Shown in pieces: positions 10,822 through 18,139 of a DNA stretch of 47,603 nucleotides; position 1 is the stretch's first letter; every line of letters begins with the position of its first letter. The stretch is from an uncultured Eubacteriales bacterium (GTDB lineage Bacteria; Bacillota; Clostridia; Lachnospirales; Lachnospiraceae). A program made the position numbers and the translations under genes. The notes under the pieces are model-generated. The model did not search any database and was not told where the DNA came from. It saw only the letters and a program-made list of their open reading frames with translations. The stretch covers positions 1 through 47,603 of the forward strand of contig ONEC01000024.1 in the NCBI GenBank assembly GCA_900316715.1, in the 5' to 3' direction.

Positions 10822-11535
10822 ATGAAGAACAGACAGAAGGTTGTTAAAAATCTCATATTAGGTATGTTCGGAGCCGCGCTCCTGATGGCCGCTGAGTGGC
10901 TTATAGGGGCTTATGGTGAAGGAAACAGCCGTAACGGACTTATAGAGAGCAACTGGGCTATAATGCCGATGATAAGGTTCAGAGCGGGTCTTATCTTAGC
11001 AGCCGTAGCCGCACCATTTTTCCTTACAGGAATAAAAGACTCAGTAAGAGCTGTGAATATTGCAAGAAGAAAGCGGTATACCACAGATTTCTATATGGCA
11101 ATGCTCTATGAAGTAAGTGCTTACTGTGCGGCACTGTCTCTGCTTTTCATAATGGGAGTCAGGATCATTCTTCCTGTACTCTATAAGACCCTTTTTACAA
11201 CGAGACTTATGGGAGCGGAGATTATATCGACTATTGAAAATGTATTCTACTACGTTTCCATTCCGTTCTATGTTTTTTACTGGCTGGCAATAGCAGGAGT
11301 ATCCCTTGGATTTATGTACTTTGTATTCATCGGAAGAATGCTTGTTCCGAGAATGCTGCTTTTTGTAAATCCGCTTACGTTTGTAATACTTAAGCTTGCA
11401 CTTGGGGTACTTGATAACGCTATTATCGACGATTTTCTGGCTGCGGCAGAGGGCTTCGGCTTTATGCTCATGTTCAGTATTATACTTACATTTGTGACAA
11501 AGATACCGGTTAGGAGGAGAAAGAGAAGAAGATGA
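10822..11535 (+). CDS. Hypothetical polytopic membrane protein
   Basis: This 237-residue protein has about six hydrophobic segments: near 10-28, 52-72, 95-120, 140-168 (two) and 185-225. It ends in a strongly basic tail (RRRKRRR). I do not recognise a family. Its ribosome site GGGGAT lies within the tail of the preceding terminator, and its stop overlaps the start of xth by 4 bp (ATGA), so the two are translationally coupled. The coupling need not mean a shared function. Confidence 0.75.
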   Translation: MKNRQKVVKNLILGMFGAALLMAAEWLIGAYGEGNSRNGLIESNWAIMPMIRFRAGLILAAVAAPFFLTGIKDSVRAVNIARRKRYTTDFYMAMLYEVSAYCAALSLLFIMGVRIILPVLYKTLFTTRLMGAEIISTIENVFYYVSIPFYVFYWLAIAGVSLGFMYFVFIGRMLVPRMLLFVNPLTFVILKLALGVLDNAIIDDFLAAAEGFGFMLMFSIILTFVTKIPVRRRKRRR

Positions 11536-12287
11536 AGCTTATATCCTGGAACGTAAATGGAATCAGAGCCTGCACAGGAAAGGGCTTTATGGATTTCTTT
11601 AAGAATATAGATGCCGATATCTTTGGTATTCAGGAAAGTAAGATGCAGGAGGGACAGCTTAAACTTGACCTTCCGGGCTATCATCAGTACTGGAATTATG
11701 CAAAGAGAAAAGGTTACTCGGGAACTGCTGTTTTTACTAAGAAGGAACCGGTAAATGTAACCTATGGCATGGGAATAGAGAAGCATGACGATGAGGGAAG
11801 ACTGATAACCCTTGATATGGGTGATTATATCTTTATCACAGTTTATGTACCTAATTCCCAGAATGAACTTAAGCGTCTTGACTACAGAATGGAGTGGGAG
11901 AATGATTTCCGTGCATATGTGGCAGGAATTGCTGAGAAGAAACCGGTCATCATATGCGGCGATATGAACGTTGCCCATAATGATATAGATATTAAGAATC
12001 CGGCATCTAATCATCATAACCCGGGCTTTACAGATGAAGAGCGCGGTAAGATGACGGAGCTCCTGGGAGCAGGATTTACGGATTCCTTCAGAATGCTTTA
12101 TCCTGATACAAAGGATGTATATTCCTGGTGGTCATACCGCTTTAATTCCCGTGAGAGAAATGCGGGATGGCGCATTGACTACTTCCTTGTGTCAGATGAT
12201 ATTAAGACGAAGATAACCGATTCAAAGATATTAACTGATATCTACGGTTCGGATCATTGTCCGGTGGAACTGGATATTGAATTATAA
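11532..12287 (+). CDS. xth: Exodeoxyribonuclease III / AP endonuclease
   Basis: This enzyme nicks DNA at abasic sites and has 3'-5' exonuclease activity in base-excision repair. Motifs of the EEP nuclease fold are present: MKLISWNVNGIRA, the metal-binding Glu in FGIQESK, the YSGTAVFTK loop, ICGDMNVAHNDID with the catalytic Asp/Asn, the RIDYFLVS pair and the final SDHCPVELDI with the catalytic Asp-His. At 251 residues it is the normal ExoIII length. It overlaps the membrane-protein gene by 4 bp and is followed 15 bp later by the transporter gene. Confidence 0.96.
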   Translation: MKLISWNVNGIRACTGKGFMDFFKNIDADIFGIQESKMQEGQLKLDLPGYHQYWNYAKRKGYSGTAVFTKKEPVNVTYGMGIEKHDDEGRLITLDMGDYIFITVYVPNSQNELKRLDYRMEWENDFRAYVAGIAEKKPVIICGDMNVAHNDIDIKNPASNHHNPGFTDEERGKMTELLGAGFTDSFRMLYPDTKDVYSWWSYRFNSRERNAGWRIDYFLVSDDIKTKITDSKILTDIYGSDHCPVELDIEL

Positions 12288-12302
12288 GATACGGAGTAAA
12301 TG

Positions 12303-13166
12303 ATGAAAGAAGCTTTTGCAGATGCAATAATTGATACACTAAAGCTTATTCCGTTTCTGTTTGTAACTTATCTTTTAATGGAGATACTGGAGCATAAGAC
12401 CAGTGAGAAGACCAAGCATGGTGTCGAGAAGGCGGGACATCTTGGCCCCCTCTTCGGAGGACTCCTGGGAGCTGTACCGCAGTGTGGTTTTTCGGCCGCT
12501 GCGGCATCTCTATATTCGGGAAAAGTTATTACAGCAGGAACGCTTATAGCTATATTCCTTTCAACCTCGGATGAGATGCTTCCGATCATGATATCTGAGA
12601 GAACAGGTCTTGGATTCATCGTAAAGGTGCTTCTTACAAAGGCTGTGATAGGAATAACAGCAGGCTTTATAGTTGATGCAGTGGTTAAGATATATGATAG
12701 ACGTAAGTCGGTAGCCCATGATTTCACTAAAGAAACCCATGAGCATCATCACTGCGATACAGAAGATGGAATATTTGTATCGTCTCTTAAGCATACAGCA
12801 GGGACGGTTCTGTTTATATTTATCTTTTCAGTTCTTATAAATATTCTGGTGGAATCCTTCGGGATTGAGAAGCTGTCAGGACTTATATTCAATAAGTTCT
12901 TTATAGGACAGGTGCTTACAGGACTTATAGGTCTTATACCTAACTGTGCAGCATCCATAGTCCTTACGGAAATGTACCTTACCGGAGTAATCGGTTTCGG
13001 ACAGATGATGTCGGGACTGCTTGTAGGAGCAGGCGTGGGAATAATGGTGCTGATAAAGAACAATAAAAATGCGAAGGAAAACCTTCGCATCATTATCACT
13101 CTTTATCTTCTTGGTGTTCTGTTTGGGACTCTGCTGGAGTTTCTCCCTGCCAGTCTTTTTGCTTGA
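12303..13166 (+). CDS. Putative manganese/metal exporter (ArsP_2-like, PF11449 type)
   Basis: This polytopic protein of ~287 residues has an internal duplication. Both halves carry a GLxGxxPxCxxS motif (GLLGAVPQCGFSAAA near residue 54; GLIGLIPNCAASIV near residue 207), and a cytoplasmic His/Cys-rich loop (THEHHHCDTE) could bind metal. This matches the putative Mn transporter family of Clostridia related to ArsP-type permeases. The second ATG (12303) is chosen because CGGAG is then 6 bp away. The last ~70 bp overlap the convergent acyl-CoA ligase gene, and the ligase's terminator hairpin is encoded inside this reading frame (codons N-A-K-E-N-L-R-I). Confidence 0.8.
   Translation: MKEAFADAIIDTLKLIPFLFVTYLLMEILEHKTSEKTKHGVEKAGHLGPLFGGLLGAVPQCGFSAAAASLYSGKVITAGTLIAIFLSTSDEMLPIMISERTGLGFIVKVLLTKAVIGITAGFIVDAVVKIYDRRKSVAHDFTKETHEHHHCDTEDGIFVSSLKHTAGTVLFIFIFSVLINILVESFGIEKLSGLIFNKFFIGQVLTGLIGLIPNCAASIVLTEMYLTGVIGFGQMMSGLLVGAGVGIMVLIKNNKNAKENLRIIITLYLLGVLFGTLLEFLPASLFA
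13065..13090 (-). terminator. Terminator of the acyl-CoA ligase gene, inside the opposing CDS
   Basis: Read on the minus strand, ATGCGAAGG (13090-13082), loop TTTT and CCTTCGCAT (13077-13069) are followed by TTTTATT. The hairpin starts 5 bases past the ligase stop codon and lies within the coding part of the convergent transporter gene. Confidence 0.85.
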
Positions 13167-14865
13167 TCTCAGCTCGTCTGATCTTGCCGCTGACTGTCTT
13201 AGGCAGTTCAGTAACGAACTCAACAATCTTAGGTCTCTTATAAGAGGCAAGATTGGTTTTAAGATATTTCATAATTTCTTTACGGAGCCCTTCAGATGGC
13301 TCCGTTTCTTTATTTAGAACGATAGAAGCCTTAATAGCCTGACCACGGATAAGATCCGGAACACTGGTTACGGCTGTCTCAAGAACATAAGGAAGCTTCA
13401 TGATCTCATTTTCAATCTCGAAAGGACCAACTCTGTAGCCGGCGGACTTGATAACGTCGTCGGTACGTCCTACATACCACATGTAGCCGTCCTCATCTTT
13501 ATATGCAGTATCTCCGGTATGATAGTAACCATCATGCCAGATGGAATTAGTTTTTTCTGCATCCAGATAATATCCCATGAAAAGTCCGTTAGGAATACCA
13601 TCTGAAATTTTGATGCATACCTCACCTGTTTCCATAGGCTCGCAGTCTGATCCATCCGGACGCATAACGTGAATGTCATACATCGGGCTTGGAAGACCCA
13701 TTGAACCCGGCTTTGGCTCGGTACCCTTGAGGTTTGCAATAGTAAGAGTAGTCTCGGTCTGACCGAAGCCCTCCATGATCTTAAGTCCTGTAGCTTCGTA
13801 GAAACGCTTATATATAATAGGATTCAGTGCCTCACCTGCAGTTGTTACATTCTTCAGGTGTGACAGATCGAACTTCTTAAGATCCATATGTACTAAGATT
13901 CTGTATACGGTAGGAGGAGCACAGAAGGTTGTTATCTTGTACTTCTCTATGAGACTGATTATCTCTTTACCGAAGAATTCATCGTAATCATAAGTGAATA
14001 TTGTAGCTTCACACAGCCACTGTCCATAAAGCTTGCCCCAGAGTGCTTTGCCCCATCCGGTATCACTTATGGCAAAATGTATTCCGTCAGGATCAACCTG
14101 ATGCCAGTACTTTGCTGTAATGTAATGACCGAGAGGGTACTTAAAGTTATGGGTTGCAATCTTTGGATAAGATGTGGTTCCTGATGTAAAGAACATAAGC
14201 ATCGGATCATTGCCGCAGGCTGTATCTTCAGTTCTTACAAAATGAGAAGAGAAGAAACTGATGTCGCGGTTATAGCTTGACCAGCCCTTGCGGGTGCCGC
14301 CGCCTACGAGAACCTTGCATTTAAGACCATCATAATTCTTTGCAGCCTTAGATATCTCCTCAGCAACCTCACCATCTGATGTGGCAAGAATTCCGTTGAT
14401 ATGGCCTGCTCTGAAACGATATTCGAAGTCCTTACGGGTCAGAAGATAAGATGCAGGTACTGCGATAGCACCGATCTTATGAAGCGCGATCATGATAAAC
14501 CAGAACTGATAATGGCGCTTTACAACAACCATTACACGGTCACCCTTCTTGATGCCGAGATACATAAGATAATTGGCTGTCTTGTTGGAATAGTAGTACA
14601 TATCACGGAAGGTGAAACGACGCTCTTTTCCAAGACGGGACAGATGTATCATGGCAATCTTTTCAGGACATTTCTTTGCGAGGACATCCACAACATCGAA
14701 GCCGAAGTTGAAGTTGTCATCGTTCTGAAAATCTATTTTTAACAGGCGTCCATTTTTGTCCACACATGAAGAAACAAAGCTTCCGGCAACACCTGCTTCA
14801 GGTGTGAGAGTAAGCTCTGTTTCGGTAGAATCTATATTAGCGTTGTTATTTATAACTGTATCCAT
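13096..14865 (-). CDS. Acyl-CoA synthetase (ACSM/acetyl-CoA-synthetase-like, AMP-forming)
   Basis: This adenylate-forming ligase has the phosphate-binding loop FFTSGTTSYPK, the GEALNP and GFGQTETT motifs, HTGDTAYKDEDGY, the hinge GRTDDVIKSAGYRVGPFEIE and the catalytic C-terminal Lys in LPKTVSGKIRRAEIK. The overall order matches medium-chain acyl-CoA (ACSM-like) synthetases. It converts a carboxylic acid plus ATP and CoA to acyl-CoA; the chain length cannot be told. The start MDTVINN at 14865 is preferred over upstream codons; AGGAGG is present but ~15 bp away, so the exact start is unsure. It diverges from the fatty-acid operon with a shared operator-like palindrome, which suggests it activates exogenous or recycled acids for lipid metabolism (inference). 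Confidence 0.9.
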   Translation of the reverse strand: MDTVINNNANIDSTETELTLTPEAGVAGSFVSSCVDKNGRLLKIDFQNDDNFNFGFDVVDVLAKKCPEKIAMIHLSRLGKERRFTFRDMYYYSNKTANYLMYLGIKKGDRVMVVVKRHYQFWFIMIALHKIGAIAVPASYLLTRKDFEYRFRAGHINGILATSDGEVAEEISKAAKNYDGLKCKVLVGGGTRKGWSSYNRDISFFSSHFVRTEDTACGNDPMLMFFTSGTTSYPKIATHNFKYPLGHYITAKYWHQVDPDGIHFAISDTGWGKALWGKLYGQWLCEATIFTYDYDEFFGKEIISLIEKYKITTFCAPPTVYRILVHMDLKKFDLSHLKNVTTAGEALNPIIYKRFYEATGLKIMEGFGQTETTLTIANLKGTEPKPGSMGLPSPMYDIHVMRPDGSDCEPMETGEVCIKISDGIPNGLFMGYYLDAEKTNSIWHDGYYHTGDTAYKDEDGYMWYVGRTDDVIKSAGYRVGPFEIENEIMKLPYVLETAVTSVPDLIRGQAIKASIVLNKETEPSEGLRKEIMKYLKTNLASYKRPKIVEFVTELPKTVSGKIRRAEIKQKDWQGETPAESQTEHQEDKE

Positions 14866-14897
14866 AACGAACCGGGGAATCCTCCTGCTGTTTGAGT

Positions 14898-14936
14898 GGT
14901 TTCGTGAAACATATGATGTAGTTTTCAATACTACAT
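14898..14936 (-). promoter_or_regulatory. Paired hairpins in the ligase mRNA leader
   Basis: Within the ~80-nt leader of the ligase transcript, ATGTAGT/ACTACAT (14936-14916, 7-bp stem) is followed by GTTTC/GAAAC (around 14909-14899), just upstream of AGGAGG. There is no T tract, so they are not terminators. They may affect mRNA stability or translation. Confidence 0.35.
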
Positions 14937-14953
14937 ACCCCTTCGCCACACTA

Positions 14954-14982
14954 ATAATATATATATAATATATGTTTGTCAA
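14954..14982 (-). promoter_or_regulatory. Promoter of the acyl-CoA ligase gene
   Basis: On the minus strand, consensus TTGACA (14982-14977), a 17-bp AT-rich spacer and TATTAT (14959-14954). The -35 box is the left outer arm of the palindrome at 14977-15014. Confidence 0.75.
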
Positions 14983-15014
14983 TATCTAAATAATTTTAAA
15001 TATTTAGGTTGACA
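14977..15014. promoter_or_regulatory. Palindromic operator-like site joining the two divergent -35 boxes
   Basis: TGTCAA (14977-14982) and CTAAATA (14986-14992) are mirrored by TATTTAG (15001-15007) and TTGACA (15009-15014) around an AT-rich centre. The outer arms are the -35 boxes of the divergent ligase and fab promoters, so a protein bound here would occlude both. FabT, a MarR regulator, controls fab genes in streptococci, and a MarR gene ends this operon at 21537. It is the natural candidate, but binding is inferred. Confidence 0.6.
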
Positions 15015-15036
15015 TTCATCGTCTGACCGTTATAAT
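15009..15036 (+). promoter_or_regulatory. Promoter of the acpP-fab operon
   Basis: Consensus TTGACA (15009-15014), a 16-bp spacer and consensus TATAAT (15031-15036) lie ~70 bp before acpP. It is the strongest-looking promoter in the window. Confidence 0.85.
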
Positions 15037-15106
15037 AGACATGGATAGTTAAAGAATTTTAAATAATAAATGCTATCAATTCTAAAGGGAAAAAGGAGAT
15101 TTTAAA

Positions 15107-15331
15107 ATGTTCGAAGAAATCAAGGCAATTATCGTTGACGTTCTTAACTGTGATGAGGAGAAGGTCGTACTTGAGGCGTCTCTTTCAGAGGATCTTGATG
15201 CTGATTCTCTTGATGCTGTAGAGCTTGGCATGGCTATAGAGGAGAACCTCGGTGTTGCTATCTCAGATGAGGATCTTCCAAACATCAAGACAGTTCAGGA
15301 TCTTGTTGACTACGTAGAGGAGCATAAGTAA
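15107..15331 (+). CDS. acpP: Acyl carrier protein
   Basis: This is a 74-residue acidic helical protein with the phosphopantetheine attachment motif [10 protein letters not shown]; Ser34 carries the prosthetic group. It ferries acyl chains between the Fab enzymes encoded downstream. AAGGAG lies ~9 bp before the ATG. It is the first gene after the main promoter, followed 20 bp later by the accD region. Genes of this kind are usually preceded by fabH or plsX in Clostridia; neither is here. Confidence 0.97.
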   Translation: MFEEIKAIIVDVLNCDEEKVVLEASLSEDLDADSLDAVELGMAIEENLGVAISDEDLPNIKTVQDLVDYVEEHK

Positions 15332-15351
15332 GAATTCTTCGGAGGACGGAC

Positions 15352-15531
15352 ATGAAACTTTTTGGAAAGAAGAAAAGCACACCTGTAAAAAAGGGTGCAT
15401 CCAGGGAGTTTGAAGTGTTCATGGAGCCGGCAAAACAAAGTGATGAAGATATATATCCGGAGTCGGAAAGCGATGAAAGCTTTACCTGCTCCGGATGTAA
15501 CTTTGTTACTTCCGGTCATCGATCCCCTTAA
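15352..15531 (+). CDS. N-terminal accD fragment (partial zinc ribbon, out of frame with the rest)
   Basis: A strong GGAGG (15341-15345) and ATG open a 59-codon frame. It starts MKLFGKKKS, like many AccD proteins, continues through an acidic stretch and reaches one Cys pair (TCSGC) before stopping at 15529-15531. AccD normally has four zinc-binding cysteines separated by ~20 residues and ~30 more residues before the DPL...PGY motif. Here the second pair and ~40 residues are absent, and the catalytic part continues in the +1 frame. Either accD has been damaged (deletion plus frame change, or a sequence error) or a short separate peptide is made. Frames and stop are seen directly; the interpretation is inference. 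Confidence 0.6.
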   Translation: MKLFGKKKSTPVKKGASREFEVFMEPAKQSDEDIYPESESDESFTCSGCNFVTSGHRSP

Positions 15532-16111
15532 ATATCCGGATTACAATTCAAAAATAGAGAAACTCCAGAAGGACACAGGACTTGATGAAGGTGTGCTTGC
15601 AGGGGTTTGTGAAATAGAAGGCAACAAGTGCGTTGTTGCAGTTATGGCAAGTGAATTCCTGATGGGCAGTATGGGAATTGCGGTAGGCGAGAAGATTACA
15701 AGAAGTTTTGAAATCGCTGAAAAGCTTAAGCTGCCTATTATTATATTTACTGCCAGCGGTGGTGCCAGAATGCAGGAGGGTATCTTATCACTTATGCAGA
15801 TGGCTAAGACATCAGCTGCAGTAAAGAGATATAGTGAGAACGGCGGACTGTATGTATCAGTTCTTACACATCCGACTACAGGTGGTGTAAGCGCAAGCTT
15901 TGCAACTCTGGCAGATATTACTCTCGCTGAGCCGGGAGCACTTATCGGATTTGCCGGACCACGTGTAATAGAGCAGACGATCGGACAGAAGCTGCCACAG
16001 GGCTTCCAGAGATCAGAGTTCCAGCTGGATCATGGATTTGTGGATCAGATTGTGGCACGTGCAGATATGCGAGATAAGTTGGCACAGATTCTTAGGCTGC
16101 ATGCAAATTAG
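15473..16111 (+). CDS. accD: Acetyl-CoA carboxylase carboxyltransferase beta subunit, catalytic part
   Basis: AccD with AccA transfers the carboxyl group from biotin to acetyl-CoA to make malonyl-CoA. The crotonase-like domain is intact: [62 protein letters not shown] and [27 protein letters not shown]. The zinc-ribbon part lies in another frame upstream (15352-15531). The frame is open back to 15395; the ATG at 15473 has GGAG ~10 bp before it and is the best internal start, but no start is convincing. accA follows after an unusual 134-bp spacer. The identity of the domain is certain; how it is translated is not. Confidence 0.85.
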   Translation: MKALPAPDVTLLLPVIDPLKYPDYNSKIEKLQKDTGLDEGVLAGVCEIEGNKCVVAVMASEFLMGSMGIAVGEKITRSFEIAEKLKLPIIIFTASGGARMQEGILSLMQMAKTSAAVKRYSENGGLYVSVLTHPTTGGVSASFATLADITLAEPGALIGFAGPRVIEQTIGQKLPQGFQRSEFQLDHGFVDQIVARADMRDKLAQILRLHAN

Positions 16112-16245
16112 TGGCGGACGGACGCTCTTCGCAGAGTGTCGCACTTTACCCGCGTGAAAAGCCGCTCTAAAGTGCGCATCTGCCTCAGAGCTGATAACGA
16201 AAGCAAACATAATTCTGCATGACTGCATAAAGGGAGATATATTAT
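16112..16245 (+). repeat. GC-rich structured spacer between accD and accA
   Basis: The spacer holds two adjacent inverted repeats. GACGCTCT (16121-16128) pairs with AGAGTGTC (16133-16140) with one G-T pair, and GCACTTTA (16141-16148) pairs perfectly with TAAAGTGC (16168-16175). Its first 80 bp are ~60% G+C, richer than the flanking genes. There is no T tract. It could be an RNA-processing or stability element, a small inserted repeat, or a scar of lost operon genes. Confidence 0.5.
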
Positions 16246-17193
16246 ATGACTATTAGAGAGATTGACGAGAAGCTTACTGAGCTGTCGAAGCATCTCGAGG
16301 AAGCTGCTTCAAGTGGTGATACAGTTCTTTCAAGAGAGCTCAGCAAGGAATATGAAGCTGTCCGCAAGGAAGCTGTTAACCTGACAGCCCATGATAAGGT
16401 CTTTCTTGCAAGACATATGAGAAGACCTAAGGTTGATGATTATATTGACGCTATATTTGATGACTTCTTTATTCAGAGAGGTGATTATCTCGGTAAAGAA
16501 GACAAGAGTATATATGGCGGTATCGCAATGTTCCACGGAACTCCTGTTACTGTTCTCGGTCACAGGAAGGGAAAGAACATTACAGAAAACATGGAATACA
16601 ATTTTGGTATGCCGGAGCCGGAAGGTTACCGCAAGGCTCTCAGACTGATGAAGCAGGCTGAGAAGTTCGGCAGACCGATTATCACATTTATAGATACTCC
16701 GGGTGCTTATCCGGGAATCGATGCTGAAGAGCATGGTCAGAGTATCGCTATTTCAAAGAATCTGGCTGAGATGAGTGCTCTTAAGGTTCCTGTTATATCT
16801 ATAGTAACAGGAGAGGGCTCCAGTGGCGGTGCTCTTGCAATAGGTGTGGCAAATGCTGTTTACATGCTGGAGAATGCAGTGTACTCAGTTCTTTCGCCGG
16901 AGGGCTTTGCTTCTATTCTCTGGAAGGATTCATCCAGAGCACCTGAGGCCTGTGACCTTATGAAACTTACAGCTGATGATCTTTATAACTTTGGTGTTAT
17001 CGATGGTATTATCAAGGAACCTCTTGGCGGTATTCATCATAACCCTGAAGTTGTATATAAAGAAATAGAAGAACATATATCCAGAGATCTGGCAAGATAT
17101 AAGAACCTTTCTCCGGATGAGATAGCTAATGACAGATATGAGAAGTTCAGAGAAATCGATCTTCTCGTGAGAGAGAGAAAAAAGTTCTCATAG
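16246..17193 (+). CDS. accA: Acetyl-CoA carboxylase carboxyltransferase alpha subunit
   Basis: This partner of AccD in the carboxyltransferase step has a helical N-terminal region (ELTELSKHLEEAA-like; KEAVNLTAHDKVFLARHMRRP), followed by DDFFIQRGDYLGKEDKSIYGGIA, HRKGKNITENMEYNFGMPEPEGYRKALRLM, IDTPGAYPGIDAEEHGQ and GEGSSGGALAIGVAN. At 315 residues it has the standard length. An AAGGGAG ribosome site precedes the ATG. Biotin carboxyl carrier protein and biotin carboxylase (accB, accC), often in this operon in Clostridia, are not in the window. Confidence 0.97.
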   Translation: MTIREIDEKLTELSKHLEEAASSGDTVLSRELSKEYEAVRKEAVNLTAHDKVFLARHMRRPKVDDYIDAIFDDFFIQRGDYLGKEDKSIYGGIAMFHGTPVTVLGHRKGKNITENMEYNFGMPEPEGYRKALRLMKQAEKFGRPIITFIDTPGAYPGIDAEEHGQSIAISKNLAEMSALKVPVISIVTGEGSSGGALAIGVANAVYMLENAVYSVLSPEGFASILWKDSSRAPEACDLMKLTADDLYNFGVIDGIIKEPLGGIHHNPEVVYKEIEEHISRDLARYKNLSPDEIANDRYEKFREIDLLVRERKKFS

Positions 17194-17204
17194 CGAGGTG
17201 TGAC

Positions 17205-18125
17205 ATGCTTTTAAATGAAATGTTAGGTATCAAGTACCCGATTATTCAGGGTGGTATGGCAAATATTGCAACAGGTAAGTTTGCAGCAGCTGTTTCAGAG
17301 GCAGGTGGTCTCGGACTTATTGCTTCCGGCGGATATGATGCTGCAAGAATCGAGCAGGAGATTGCAGAGGCAAGACGTGCGACAGATAAGCCTTTTGGTG
17401 TTAATCTTATGCTTCTCAATCCTGATGTGGATAATATCGCTGATCTTCTTGCAAGAGAAAAGATCCAGGTTATCACAACAGGTGCAGGTTCTCCGGGAAA
17501 ATATATGGAAGCCTGGAAAGAGTCAGGTGCTACAGTTATTCCGGTAGTTGCAAGCTGCGCTTTAGCAAAGCGTATGGAGAAGATGGGAGCTGATGCCGTA
17601 ATCGCTGAAGGCGGTGAGAGCGGCGGCCATGTTGGTGATATGACAACTATGGCACTGGTTCCTCAGGTTGTTGACAGTGTAGAGATTCCTGTAATTGCTG
17701 CAGGTGGTATCGCAGACGGACGTCAGTTCGCAGCTGCTATGTGCCTTGGAGCAATCGGAATCCAGATCGGTACATGCCTCCTTGTAAGTGAGGAATGTCC
17801 TGTTCATGAGAATTATAAACTGGAGCTTATCAAGGCAAGAGATAACAGCACAACTGTTACCGGAAGAAGCCTTCAGGCTCCTGTAAGAATCATTAAAAAT
17901 GCAATGGCAAGAGAATATCTTAAACTTGAGTCACAGGCTGCTTCCCGTGAAGAGCTTGAGCAGATCACACTCGGTGGTCTCAGACGTGCAGTAGTAGATG
18001 GTGATATGAAGACAGGTTCTGTTATGGCAGGCCAGGTATGCGGTCAGCTTAAGGAGATAAGACCTGTTGCTGATATTCTCCGCGATATGTATGAAGATGC
18101 AAAGAAGGTTGTTATCAACCTTTAA
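17205..18125 (+). CDS. fabK: Enoyl-ACP reductase II (FMN, FabK type)
   Basis: FabK reduces the enoyl-ACP double bond in the last step of each elongation round, using FMN. The TIM-barrel motifs are present: IIQGGMANIATGKFAAAVSEAGGLG, VNLMLLNP, ITTGAGSPGKYM, the catalytic-region ESGGHVGDMTTM and the FMN phosphate site AAGGIADGRQ...GAIGIQIGT. The 306-residue length fits. Possession of FabK rather than FabI predicts low sensitivity to triclosan. It is tightly packed with accA (11 bp) and fabD (14 bp) as one operon. Confidence 0.97.
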   Translation: MLLNEMLGIKYPIIQGGMANIATGKFAAAVSEAGGLGLIASGGYDAARIEQEIAEARRATDKPFGVNLMLLNPDVDNIADLLAREKIQVITTGAGSPGKYMEAWKESGATVIPVVASCALAKRMEKMGADAVIAEGGESGGHVGDMTTMALVPQVVDSVEIPVIAAGGIADGRQFAAAMCLGAIGIQIGTCLLVSEECPVHENYKLELIKARDNSTTVTGRSLQAPVRIIKNAMAREYLKLESQAASREELEQITLGGLRRAVVDGDMKTGSVMAGQVCGQLKEIRPVADILRDMYEDAKKVVINL

Positions 18126-18139
18126 GAGAGGATAAGAAG

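Noticed and set aside
15382-15472. Programmed +1 frameshift in accD
   Set aside because: No stop codon or known +1 slippery site sits at the frame junction, and the missing ~40 codons would not be restored by a shift; kept only as an untested option.
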